Positions 1 through 7,836 of a DNA stretch of 64,000 bases are shown here, piece after piece. The stretch's first letter is position 1; every line of letters begins with the position of its first letter. The notes beneath the pieces were generated by a model. The model was not told the origin of the DNA, ran no database searches, and worked only from the letters and a program-made list of their open reading frames with translations. The stretch spans positions 291,223-355,222 of the forward strand of contig JAQSDM010000013.1 of NCBI GenBank assembly GCA_029945945.1, in the 5' to 3' direction. Both the position numbers and the translations under genes were made by a program. Origin of the DNA: Algoriphagus sp. (GTDB lineage Bacteria > Bacteroidota > Bacteroidia > Cytophagales > Cyclobacteriaceae).

Positions 1-1
1 A

Positions 2-769
2 AGGGATCTGGACCACGTTGATCAGGTTCCTGCCAATGAACACCTGACTATGCAGATTGCCAAACAGGTTTTCAAACTCAGAGTTGCAGAAAATGCTTTG
101 ATATTTTTTGAAAATGGAGAGCCTGCTTACCTGACCAAGAGATTTGACATTGACCGAATCAATTCCAAAAAATTGGGAAAAGAAGATTTTGCGACACTTG
201 CCGGAAAAACAAAGGAAACGGCCGGGGATGAATTCAAATACAATTTCAGCTATGAAGGAATGGCAGACTTGATCAAGATATATGTGGCAGCATATCCAAT
301 CGCTCTGGAAGAATTCTACAAATTGGTTATTTTCAATTTCCTGTTTTCAAATGGAGACGCCCATCTGAAAAATTTTAGTCTATTGGAAACGGCATCGGGT
401 GATTACCAACTCAGTCCGGCTTATGACCTGATGAATACAAGAATTCACGTTAAAGATCCCGAACTCGCCTTGAAAGACGGACTCTTTAAAAACGAGTATT
501 CCACCAAAAGCTTTGAAGCAAACGGATTCTATGCCTATGATGATTTCTATGAGTTGGGCATTAAAATTGGGATTTTGGAGTCCAGGGTTAAAAAAATCCT
601 CCATGAATACACTCATCCACAAACAGAAGTTGGTAGCCTGGTACAAAGGAGTTTTCTGAATGTAGAAATTAAAGAAACCTACTTGAAACTCTATCGAGAT
701 CGCTTAAAGACCTTGTCATATTCTTTAAAAAATCAGAAAAACGCTTCTTATCCATTTGATTATTTATAA
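2..769 (+). CDS. HipA-type Ser/Thr kinase, C-terminal part (5' end outside window)
   Basis: Partial gene: the frame is open to the left edge and coding-like before the first ATG at 50, so the true start is upstream of the window. Visible HipA features are the G-E-P-A-Y-L-T-K-R-F-D strand, then (numbering from the ATG at 50) the catalytic-loop signature N-G-D-A-H-L-K-N around D103 and N108, and the metal-binding D126 in S-P-A-Y-D-L. Proteins of this family are kinases acting as toxins of HipBA-type toxin-antitoxin modules, phosphorylating tRNA synthetases or related targets; the partner would lie left of the window. The core catalytic residues visible here are intact. The substrate cannot be told from sequence. 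Followed by over 1 kb of apparently decayed DNA. Confidence 0.85.
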   Translation, partial: RDLDHVDQVPANEHLTMQIAKQVFKLRVAENALIFFENGEPAYLTKRFDIDRINSKKLGKEDFATLAGKTKETAGDEFKYNFSYEGMADLIKIYVAAYPIALEEFYKLVIFNFLFSNGDAHLKNFSLLETASGDYQLSPAYDLMNTRIHVKDPELALKDGLFKNEYSTKSFEANGFYAYDDFYELGIKIGILESRVKKILHEYTHPQTEVGSLVQRSFLNVEIKETYLKLYRDRLKTLSYSLKNQKNASYPFDYL

Positions 770-799
770 TGAATACTCAATTTTTTGCGGATACATAAC

Positions 800-900
800 C
801 AAAAGACTTTTACCAAATCAAATTAATGGAAGTAAAATCAAGAATCCTGAATGAATAGATGTGAAATCTTCACTTCTAATTCTACTTCAGCAAGCTTGTT
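800..900. repeat. Degenerate 100-bp repeat, copy 1
   Basis: By eye this stretch aligns with 1985-2086 over about 100 bases at roughly two-thirds identity. Shared blocks are CAAAA.GACTTTA, AAGTAAAATC and TTTCACTTCT.ATTCT. This copy lies just after the hipA-like gene, the other about 60 bp before the thermonuclease gene. No coding potential was seen in either. Confidence 0.5.
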
Positions 901-1023
901 TCTAAATTTTCACTATCAATCGTTTCGACTCGAATTCCTGCACGTAATGTCTAACGGCTTGATTAATTTCGCTGAGAAAATTGGCTTAAAATGGTTGGGG
1001 TTGGGTTAAAATTGGGAAACTCC

Positions 1024-1050
1024 AAGGGTTCGAATCCCTCCATTTACCGC
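1024..1050 (+). other. tRNA 3'-end-like fragment (T-arm)
   Basis: GGGTTCGAATCCC matches a tRNA T-arm: a stem around the T-T-C-G-A-A-T loop. No D-arm, anticodon arm or pairing 5' acceptor strand can be found upstream, so this is a fragment and not a gene. Such fragments are typical scars of integration at tRNA 3' ends. Confidence 0.4.
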
Positions 1051-1147
1051 TCATCCCAAAAATCAGGAAAATAATTTTGCGACTAAATCGAGACCTATTG
1101 GATTTTAGGCTTGTAAAAACCTCATTATCAACGTGTTTTGAGCATTA

Positions 1148-1169
1148 TTCGAATCCCTCCTCCTCTGCA
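1148..1169 (+). other. tRNA 3'-end-like fragment with a short direct repeat
   Basis: TTCGAATCCC followed by TCCTCCTCTGCA resembles the T-loop and acceptor end of a tRNA. The last 14 bases (CCTCCTCCTCTGCA) recur at 1318-1331. A terminator-like hairpin follows immediately, as is common after tRNA genes. The rest of the tRNA is missing. Confidence 0.4.
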
Positions 1170-1173
1170 AATG

Positions 1174-1203
1174 AAAAGCCTGGTGCATCGCACTGGGCTT
1201 TTT
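1174..1203 (+). terminator. Terminator-like hairpin after tRNA fragment
   Basis: AAAGCC-TG-GTGC, loop ATC, GCAC-TG-GGCTTT, then T residues. The two TG dinucleotides form a symmetrical internal loop. It sits 5 bases after the tRNA-like fragment, so it may be the old terminator of a lost tRNA gene. Confidence 0.45.
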
Positions 1204-1398
1204 GCGTTTATGGTACTAAGCTTACTAGAGCAACTGAAAAAGCAAAAATGTCTTTACGAACGAAGTGAGTAGGCTTTTCTTTTGCAACTCCCCCAGAAAG
1301 GGATCGACGAAGTCAATCCTCCTCCTCTGCATTCAAATATCCTACTTCACTCCAGGCTATTTTCATTTCAAGCCTAAACCACACTGTTTCCAAAGCAT

Positions 1399-1649
1399 CT
1401 AAACGATCCTCGACTCCGAATGCAAATCATAGGCTGCCACGAGAAGTTGGCGAACAGGCGAATTTCCATACTTTTCAAATCCCTTGACTTCACTTCGGTT
1501 TTCTGCAAAGACAGGCAGGTACTTTCCATCGATTTCATCCCAAACAATCAGCAAATAGGCAAAGGAAATCTTACTTGCCCGACCAGTTTCCAGCCAGGAA
1601 TCAAAAAGGGCCTCATCAAGCGCTTGTGGAAAGTCGGACTGTCCAACAG
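1399..1649 (-). pseudogene. Frameshifted paralogue of the 83-residue gene at 14953-15204
   Basis: Read on the minus strand, this segment aligns along its whole length with the intact 83-codon gene at 14953-15204, ending at a TAG stop (1399-1401) after S-R-I-V. Two lesions are visible: the ATG-TTT start is replaced by CTG-TTG, and one base is missing within about 1621-1636, breaking the frame after the first few codons. Downstream of the shift the protein is well preserved (for example L-L-I-V-W-D-E-I-D-G-K-Y-L-P). The function of the family is unknown. The plus-strand open frame over this segment is an antisense shadow. Confidence 0.8.
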
Positions 1650-1793
1650 GGGGGAAGGAATAGATGTGATGGAAATATTTCTTTACAAGTTAGCTAAACT
1701 CAAACCTATGTTCGATTCCTCGAGCAATCAAAATAGCATTACCCATTATTTTTTCAACTTGTCCGGAGATTAATGGACTTATTTTCCACATTT

Positions 1794-1891
1794 GATTTTA
1801 ACCAAAATCATTTTTCACATTATACTGTGATTTTACCCAAAATCGATCTCCATCACCCTGATTTTACTCTTCAATTCACATTATACTGTGA
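1794..1891. promoter_or_regulatory. Cluster of two interleaved palindrome types (operator-like)
   Basis: Two palindrome types alternate. Type 1 is GATTTT-NNNN-AAAATC, exact at 1794-1809 (AACC centre) and 1829-1844 (ACCC centre), with a decayed half at 1860-1865. Type 2 is TCACA-TTATAC-TGTGA, identical at 1815-1830 and 1876-1891, 61 bp apart. The first type 2 site overlaps the second type 1 site by two bases. The regularity suggests repressor sites or a duplicated promoter. Flanking genes are a minus-strand pseudogene and the plus-strand thermonuclease gene 259 bp away; which one they serve, or whether they belong to a lost gene, cannot be told. Confidence 0.45.
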
Positions 1892-1984
1892 TTTCTTCCA
1901 CGTATTCCTTCATCGATTTGGATATAGCCCTTCTTGAACAAAAGGCTGTTTAATGAGCATTTCCACTTCTTAGAAGGTGTTTAT

Positions 1985-2086
1985 CAAAAAGACTTTACAT
2001 CCTATCATATTCATAAAAGTAAAATCCACACTCCTCAGTGGATCAAAGAAAAATTTTCACTTCTGATTCTCCTTTCTCAAAATTGT
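1985..2086. repeat. Degenerate 100-bp repeat, copy 2
   Basis: Partner of the repeat at 800-900; see that entry for shared blocks. It lies directly upstream of the thermonuclease gene. Confidence 0.5.
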
Positions 2087-2149
2087 ATCCAGTGAATCCT
2101 GAAATATTAAGGACCTTCGCCAAGCCCTAATCTTACCCTTCCAGTTCAA

Positions 2150-2629
2150 ATGCTAAGATTCTTTTTCTTATTGGCCTTTTGGCTTTTTGTATTTGCACCT
2201 GAATCAGCTTTCGCCCAGCAGAAGACAAGTCTTTTAGAAATCTCCAAATTCGTAGACGGAGATACATTTTGGATATTGAAGGAGAACGGACAGAAAGAGA
2301 AAATCAGGTTAATCGGAATTGATACTCCTGAGGCAAGACGAACCGGAAGGACAGAGGTGGAATACTTCGGCAAGGAAGCTTCTGAGTATGTAAAACGAAT
2401 TCTTACCGGAAGGAAGGTGAGGCTTGAATACGATGTCGAGCGCTACGATAGATATAAGAGGACTTTGGCATATGTTTACCTGGATGACGGCACTTTTTTG
2501 AATGCACTTTTGGTGAGAGAAGGCTATGCAAGTGCGGCTACTTTTCCTCCAAATGTCAAGTACGCCGAATACTTTGTGAAACTTCAACGGGAAGCCAGAA
2601 ATCAAAAGAAAGGAATGTGGAAGGATTGA
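2150..2629 (+). CDS. Secreted thermonuclease-family endonuclease (SNase fold)
   Basis: A 159-residue protein with an N-terminal signal peptide (hydrophobic stretch to about residue 20, A-F-A cleavage site) followed by a complete staphylococcal-nuclease domain. The three catalytic residues of the family are recognisable: R53 in K-I-R-L-I-G-I-D-T-P-E, E61 at the end of that motif, and R104 in Y-D-R-Y-K-R-T-L-A-Y, equivalent to R35, E43 and R87 of the S. aureus enzyme. The family cleaves DNA and RNA phosphodiester bonds in a Ca2+-dependent way, here outside the cytoplasm. It converges with the GDPD/alkaline phosphatase gene, stop codons 45 bp apart, so nucleic-acid cleavage and phosphate release are neighbours. 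Confidence 0.93.
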   Translation: MLRFFFLLAFWLFVFAPESAFAQQKTSLLEISKFVDGDTFWILKENGQKEKIRLIGIDTPEARRTGRTEVEYFGKEASEYVKRILTGRKVRLEYDVERYDRYKRTLAYVYLDDGTFLNALLVREGYASAATFPPNVKYAEYFVKLQREARNQKKGMWKD

Positions 2630-2674
2630 CTTTTCCGGCAAGGACTTTAATGATAGCTGAACTTAACGATCAAC

Positions 2675-4504
2675 CTATTCTCGATTGAAAGAAGCATACC
2701 TCTTCACAATCGACATAATCTTATTAAAAACCTCTGTATTCTCATACACTCCTTTGAAATCTTCTGAGTGAGCTCCATAGGCAAATAGCGGAACCATTAT
2801 TCCTGTGTGATCATCACTGTGAAATGCAAGTTCAACTTCACCTGATCTGACATCACCTTGCGGTATGCTCACTCCTCCGGTTTCATGGTCAGCAGTTATG
2901 ATCAATAGCGTTCCGGGATTTTGATCTGCAAAAAGAATCATTTCACCAATCGCCCGGTCGAAATCCAGCATCTCCGTCACTATCATCGAAGTACTGTTGG
3001 CATGGCCTCCGGAATCTATCATGCCAGATTCGATCATCAGAAAAAATGGTGTCTTTTTATCCAGTAAAAACTGAGCGGATTGAATTGCACTTTTGCTTAG
3101 GAAATCTCCTCTGCCATTTTGAAAGGAGGGAAGAGAACCTTCTGATGCGAAATACCCAATACGCGCTGCTCCTGAATTCGAAATCTCGTTCATATTCTTC
3201 AAAAGGGTAAATCCAGATGCTTCCATCTCATCCACCTTATCCAAAAAGTGTTCTCTTCCGCCTCCGACAAACAGATCCAATTTGCTTTTTGGAAGCCATG
3301 AGGCAATTTCATCCGAATCATCACGCTCTGAATGATGCGCATAAAATGCCGATGGTGTTGCCCCTGTCACTTGATCTGTGGTGATTATACCAGAGGAGAA
3401 TCCATACAAGTCAAGAATATCAGGGAGATTAGCCAATGAATCTCCGGCAGGATTCAAGCCCAAAGCCCGGTTATTAGCTTTTTGTCCCGTAGCGTAAGCG
3501 GTAGCCCCTGCTGCTGAATCTGTGGTAAAGTCATCGGCTGCCTGAGTCTTAATCAATCCGATATTTTTAAGCTGCGTCAAATTCAGCTGCCCATTATTAG
3601 CAAACAAACCGGAGGAAATCTGAGCAAGACCATTGCCGTCCCCAATCATAAGAATGATATTTTTCACGGGAACTTCTTTTCCATCTTGCTCGAAACCGGG
3701 AGTGTAAACTTCATTTCTCAGTGGATTTTGGTATACATTTTTCTCAATCGTACTGAGATAGCTTTGCGCCAACCCGGGAGTATCCGTATTGATAAAGTCT
3801 ATCCCCATTTCAAAAAATGTCTTCCATGCAGATTTGCTGTCCGGAGATGCCCAAAATCTGACAGGCCTTTCAAAGGAATGGACCAAGGAAATGAATTCCT
3901 CCAGCTTTGCTTTCTCCGTTTCGACAATCCTTCCCTTTCCGTTCCAGACAGAAAACTGTCTGAAACTCAGACTGACCATTCCTATCTTTTCCCATGGTAG
4001 ATCTGACGTCAGCACTTTACTCTGGAAATCAAAAAGTATCCACTCCGGGTAGTTTTTATAGTCTTCCGGTTTGGGGCGGTTGCCGGAGATAATCAGCTTT
4101 AATCCATCGGGGTTTTCAGATGAAAAAAGGAACGATTCAAATTCCGAGGCATCTTTCACCACTTGATCAAGTGTAGTGTACGCCTCGGTTTTGCAATCTA
4201 TCAACAAGTGAAACTCAAACTTCTCTATCATTCCCAGTTCCCGGGCATTTTGAATGGGTTCGAGGTAAAGCGACGTCAGGGTATGTTCATTCCTGATACT
4301 TGCCGATTCATGAGCAGCCATCAACTCCCCATTATTCAAAATAACATCCACCTCAATAGATGCCGCTCCGGCACCGAAGGCTTCCCAAAACGGGACATTT
4401 CTGAGGTAATCGTTGTGAGAATGTAGGTTGAAATCTTGCTGACCAAAAGCCTCTTGGGACAGGAAAATAATTACCGCTAAAAAGAGTTGGATCAATTTTT
4501 TCAT
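2675..4504 (-). CDS. Bifunctional secreted GDPD-like phosphodiesterase / alkaline phosphatase fusion
   Basis: 609 residues. A signal peptide (residues 1-21) is followed by a PLC/GDPD-superfamily domain to about residue 255: H-S-H-N-D-Y at 28-33, S-I-E-V-D-V with E51 and D53, and H65 in the A-A-H-E segment. From about residue 278 there is a complete PhoA-type alkaline phosphatase with I-G-D-G near 287, the nucleophile serine near 329 in T-T-D-S-A-A-G-A, H-H-S-E-R for metal binding, T-A-D-H-E-T-G-G and a C-terminal D-D-H-T-G. The order suggests sequential chemistry: the first domain opens a phosphodiester and the second removes Pi from the monoester. A damaged copy of the GDPD half lies at 15400-15703. 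Substrate assignment is inference. Confidence 0.92.
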   Translation of the reverse strand: MKKLIQLFLAVIIFLSQEAFGQQDFNLHSHNDYLRNVPFWEAFGAGAASIEVDVILNNGELMAAHESASIRNEHTLTSLYLEPIQNARELGMIEKFEFHLLIDCKTEAYTTLDQVVKDASEFESFLFSSENPDGLKLIISGNRPKPEDYKNYPEWILFDFQSKVLTSDLPWEKIGMVSLSFRQFSVWNGKGRIVETEKAKLEEFISLVHSFERPVRFWASPDSKSAWKTFFEMGIDFINTDTPGLAQSYLSTIEKNVYQNPLRNEVYTPGFEQDGKEVPVKNIILMIGDGNGLAQISSGLFANNGQLNLTQLKNIGLIKTQAADDFTTDSAAGATAYATGQKANNRALGLNPAGDSLANLPDILDLYGFSSGIITTDQVTGATPSAFYAHHSERDDSDEIASWLPKSKLDLFVGGGREHFLDKVDEMEASGFTLLKNMNEISNSGAARIGYFASEGSLPSFQNGRGDFLSKSAIQSAQFLLDKKTPFFLMIESGMIDSGGHANSTSMIVTEMLDFDRAIGEMILFADQNPGTLLIITADHETGGVSIPQGDVRSGEVELAFHSDDHTGIMVPLFAYGAHSEDFKGVYENTEVFNKIMSIVKRYASFNRE

Positions 4505-4680
4505 TCCTAAAAATACCAGATTCTACTGGCAAAAGTGGTTCAGCAAAACCTTACAATGGTCAGATTTAACAGAAAGGTAAATCCGGGTTAATATACCGGC
4601 AAATCATAACAATTACTTGACGCCTGATTTCTTATGGATCTCCTGAAAACCTCCATCTTACTCATCCAAAATCATTGAAC

Positions 4681-5747
4681 ATGAAAATCCCTCAACTCGT
4701 ACACTCTTGCGTTTTACTTTTCTTTTCAACACTGCCAACTTTCGGTCAAAAGCTTAATGAATCGCAGGTAATAGGAAGTCACAACAGCTACAAAAGTGCT
4801 ATGCCTACACCAATTTTGGAATATTTGAGCAAGATCAATCCTGCTGCAGCTCAAAGTTTGGAATACGAGCATTTGCCACTTTCTGAGCAATTGGATCTTG
4901 GACTTCGCAATCTGGAACTCGATGTCTTCCATGATCCAACGGGAGGAAAATATGGAAATCCAAAGTCGCTTGGCATGCTCCCCGAAGGTTCCCTCTTTGA
5001 TGCAAAAAAGAACTTCTAGAACCTGGACTCAAGCTTTTCCACGTGCAGGATTTAGACGTGCAATCTCATCATCTACTTTTCAAAAATGCCCTTTTGGAGT
5101 TGAAAAACTGGAGTAATTTACATCCTGATCACCATCCGGTTTTCGTGCTGATCAATGCCAAAGACGGGCAAGTACCAATGACTGTCAGTCCACTTTCATT
5201 TTCAGGATCTGCGCTAGACAGCATTGATTTGGAGGTCAGGACTTACCTGGGTATGGATAAATTGATCACACCCGATCAAGTTCGCGGAGAATTTGAATCG
5301 CTCGAAAAGGCTGTTTTGGCAGGAAACTGGCCAGAATTGGATGCGGTAAGAGGCAAGTTTCTATTTGTCTTGGACGAAAACGAGGAGAAAATCCGACGCT
5401 ACCTTACCGAAAAGCCAGAACTCAAAAATGCGGTGCTATTCGTCAATCTTAAAGAAGGAAATCCCGAGGCGGGTTTCAGAATCATCAACGATCCCATTGC
5501 AAACGAGTCTTACATTCAGAATCTTGTAAGAAAAGGATACATCATCCGAACCCGTGCCGACTCCGATACCAAGGAGGCCAGAACCGGCGATTACAGCAAG
5601 TTTGCAAAAGCAATGTCTTCAGGGGCACAAGTGATATCGACAGATTACTATATTCCATCAAAGCTTTTTCCATCAAGCTATCAGGTGGATTTTGAAAATA
5701 GAACTTTTGAAAGACCTAATCCGGTCTTAAACCCTGTTCGGGAGTGA
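4681..5747 (+). pseudogene. Ca2+-dependent PI-phospholipase C, split by one frameshift (possibly programmed)
   Basis: Two reading frames together make one secreted PI-PLC-C1-type protein of about 355 residues. The first (ATG at 4681) has a signal peptide ending T-F-G-Q, the motif I-G-S-H-N-S-Y-K, L-R-N-L-E-L-D-V-F with catalytic E and D, and stops at TAG 5017-5019. The second frame (-1) continues without a gap through F-H-V-Q-D-L-D-V-Q-S to the stop at 5747. The switch point is A_AAA_AAG at 5004-5010, in the exact phase of a canonical -1 slippery heptamer, so a -1 slip restores the whole protein. A true deletion in the A-run or an assembly error explains it equally well. The enzyme would cleave phosphoinositides. 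It is divergent from the GDPD/AP gene, 176 bp apart. Confidence 0.75.
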
Positions 5748-5888
5748 AATATTCCAATCCTATCCCGGCATTGATCAATCACTCCGGATTTCAGGAAAAC
5801 TAAGTAATGGATTGCCCTCAGTTGATTTTTTCATAGATATGCAAAACATGAAAATCAGGAAAATGGAATTATTCTCCTCCAAGTAAAG

Positions 5889-5924
5889 CAAAAAAAGCCG
5901 GTCAGAATCTGATCGGCTTTTTTG
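5889..5924. terminator. Bidirectional rho-independent terminator
   Basis: Stem GCCGGTCAG / CTGATCGGC (one G-T pair) with loop AAT, flanked by an A-run on the left and a T-run on the right, so it works in both directions. It lies between the converging PI-PLC and SusD genes. Confidence 0.85.
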
Positions 5925-5945
5925 ATTTTGCTTAACCTATGAGAA

Positions 5946-6038
5946 TTAGAAACCCGGGTTTTGAACCAAATGTCCGGGAATGATTGAGCCTCCGTCGAGC
6001 GCTATTGTGTATGAATTATCGATTAACGTTATAAACCT
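5946..6038 (-). pseudogene. C-terminal tail remnant of a second SusD-like gene
   Basis: On the minus strand the last 18 codons before TAA (5946-5948) read A-L-D-G-G-S-I-I-P-G-H-L-V-Q-N-P-G-F. This matches the end of the intact SusD next door (A-I-D-G-A-S-N-I-E-G-F-L-V-Q-N-T-G-Y) at 9 of 18 positions. Further upstream similarity is lost. It looks like the stump left by a tandem duplication or gene replacement. Confidence 0.6.
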
Positions 6039-6046
6039 AAATCTTT

Positions 6047-7792
6047 TCAATATCCAGTATTTTGCACTAAAAATCCTTCGATGTTTGAAGCACCGTCGAT
6101 TGCCCGCTGAGGAATAGGGAAGAGTCGCTTGTTGACATCGCGGTCAGTCTTCTCTGTCCATGTGTCTTCGTATTTTCCAAATCTGATTTGGTAGTTTCTT
6201 CGAAGGCCTTCCCAGTAAAGTTCAAAACCAGACTCCCGGAATAGGATATTCAAATCGATAGAATTCAAAGGGGCTGGTGTCTGTGCCGGACGGGCATTTC
6301 TGGAGGTTCTTAGCGTGTTGATATCGGCTAAAGCCCCGGCATTATCACCTTTTCTCAACTTAGCTTCAGCACGCATCAAATACACCTCACCCAATCGGAT
6401 CAAGACAATATCCACGCTACTTCTGCTGCAGCAGTCAGGGGCTGTACGGCTAAATTGGTACTTTGAGAATCGGTGACCGGTATTGTGAAGACTTCCCTCA
6501 TTGGTGAAGTTCACATTCAAGTTGTGATCCACATAGCGAATATTCGCACCACTGCTCCTTCTGTTGATGACCGGGTATACTCTTATTTTGCCATCAGGAC
6601 ATTTCAAAATATTGCCACTCGCATCCTTTCTTGGACCCCAAATTACACCACGGATAATTCCTCGGTCCATCTCGAATTCTTTGGCATCGACACAGTAATA
6701 ATGATTCGCGTCATTGGTTGGAGTTACTCCGGAAAGGTCCTGTAGATTTTCAGGAATCATGGTATTCCGCTGAAAAAAACGGGCATCCGCATCTGCCGGA
6801 TCCACATTGCCATACGCATCGTACCAAGTCTGGATGAAGTCTGGAGTGGCTGCCACAGCATCTGTACCCCGCGTGTTTGGAAATTCAGGTCTGGGAACCT
6901 GATCTCCGGAAATAGACCAATATTGCCATCTGCTGTGTTCGGTCTGAAGTACGCCACGCTGGTCAAGAGAAAATATAATCTCCGGATTGGCATTGTTGTT
7001 ATCATTGAACAAGTCAAAATACTCCGGTGACAATGAATAGCCTGAGTTGATGATTTTATTGGTGTATTCAATCACTTTATCCATTTCCTCAGGTCTGAAA
7101 TTCGGAGTGCCGTAAGGATCCCGATAGACAGCTGCATTCAAATACAAGCGAGCCAGCAACGCCTCGACAGCATGTTTATTCATTCTTCCCGGACCACTGT
7201 TATCGCTGATCAAATTGACTACCGAAAGTAACTCAGACTCGAGGAAATCAATTGCTTCCTGTCCTCTGAGAATTTCTGTTTGCTGGGAAGAACGCTCTTT
7301 TTTGAAAACAAGGCCCCAATTATCCAATGCCAGCATGTTCAGGTAGGCCTTTACAGCGACCATTTCATATAGCGGATTTTGTGCACTTGAATTTCCATTT
7401 TGCACTTCCAGGCTCAATTGTTCATTAGCTGCCACTGCCCTGGACAATGCCAGCGTGATAAAGGTCCAAGTATCCCCGACTAAGCTATTACCCGGGGTCA
7501 TCAGATGCTGGTGGACGGCTATAAATTTACCGCCATCAAACCAGTCGGTACCGCCTCGATAAGGAAGGATTCCTTCATCAGAGGCAACTTCTTGAAGTCC
7601 AAAGTTGACTGTGTGAAGCCATACTTGGCGCATCATACCATATACCGGAGCGATAGACCCGCTTACAATCTCCGCTTGACCCGTTCCTGTAAGTGCCTCA
7701 TCGAGAACTTCTTCCTCCAATGTCGTACAACTCAAAAAAGCGAGTAAAAAAGCGGCTGTTGATAATAATTTGCTGAAACTGATAGTTTTCAT
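6047..7792 (-). CDS. SusD/RagB-family outer-membrane nutrient-binding lipoprotein
   Basis: 581 residues from the ATG at 7792. This start is preferred over an in-frame ATG 9 codons upstream because it begins directly with a lipoprotein leader ending L-L-A-F-L-S-C (lipid-anchored Cys22). The body has SusD-family features: a TPR-rich helical scaffold, E-A-L-L-A-R-L-Y-L-N, V-Y-L-M-R-A-E-A, I-N-T-L-R and a C-terminal F-E-L-Y-W-E-G-L-R-R-N. SusD proteins cap the SusC channel and capture substrate at the cell surface. It follows susC by 44 bp and is surely co-transcribed. No glycoside hydrolase is near; the neighbours are phosphoesterases and nucleases, so the substrate may be a phosphorylated or nucleic-acid product (inference). 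Confidence 0.93.
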   Translation of the reverse strand: MKTISFSKLLSTAAFLLAFLSCTTLEEEVLDEALTGTGQAEIVSGSIAPVYGMMRQVWLHTVNFGLQEVASDEGILPYRGGTDWFDGGKFIAVHQHLMTPGNSLVGDTWTFITLALSRAVAANEQLSLEVQNGNSSAQNPLYEMVAVKAYLNMLALDNWGLVFKKERSSQQTEILRGQEAIDFLESELLSVVNLISDNSGPGRMNKHAVEALLARLYLNAAVYRDPYGTPNFRPEEMDKVIEYTNKIINSGYSLSPEYFDLFNDNNNANPEIIFSLDQRGVLQTEHSRWQYWSISGDQVPRPEFPNTRGTDAVAATPDFIQTWYDAYGNVDPADADARFFQRNTMIPENLQDLSGVTPTNDANHYYCVDAKEFEMDRGIIRGVIWGPRKDASGNILKCPDGKIRVYPVINRRSSGANIRYVDHNLNVNFTNEGSLHNTGHRFSKYQFSRTAPDCCSRSSVDIVLIRLGEVYLMRAEAKLRKGDNAGALADINTLRTSRNARPAQTPAPLNSIDLNILFRESGFELYWEGLRRNYQIRFGKYEDTWTEKTDRDVNKRLFPIPQRAIDGASNIEGFLVQNTGY

Positions 7793-7836
7793 TTTATTGA
7801 TATTTTCTGGAAGATTCATACTTATCTACACGTTCA

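Larger units (their letters stand above)
770..1398. other. Gene-poor decayed stretch with tRNA-3'-like fragments
   Basis: No convincing gene. An open frame at 1077-1268 has no recognisable protein features and runs through a tRNA-like fragment. The stretch holds one arm of a degenerate 100-bp repeat (800-900, partner at 1985-2086), tRNA T-arm/acceptor-like fragments (1024-1050, 1148-1169, 1315-1331) and a hairpin followed by T residues (1174-1203). It reads as remnant DNA at the edge of a mobile or rearranged segment. Confidence 0.5.
1650..2149. other. Non-coding stretch with palindrome cluster before the thermonuclease gene
   Basis: No gene seen. It contains five operator-like elements between 1794 and 1891 and the second arm of the 100-bp repeat (1985-2086). 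Any thermonuclease promoter must lie in the last part, but no clear Bacteroidota -7 element (TAnnTTTG) could be fixed. Confidence 0.5.

Noticed and set aside
1077..1268. 63-codon plus-strand open frame after the hipA-like gene
   Set aside because: It runs through a tRNA-like fragment and a terminator-like hairpin and has no protein-like pattern.
1420..1773. 117-codon plus-strand open frame
   Set aside because: Antisense to the pseudogene at 1399-1649, whose minus-strand frame is the one with a paralogue.
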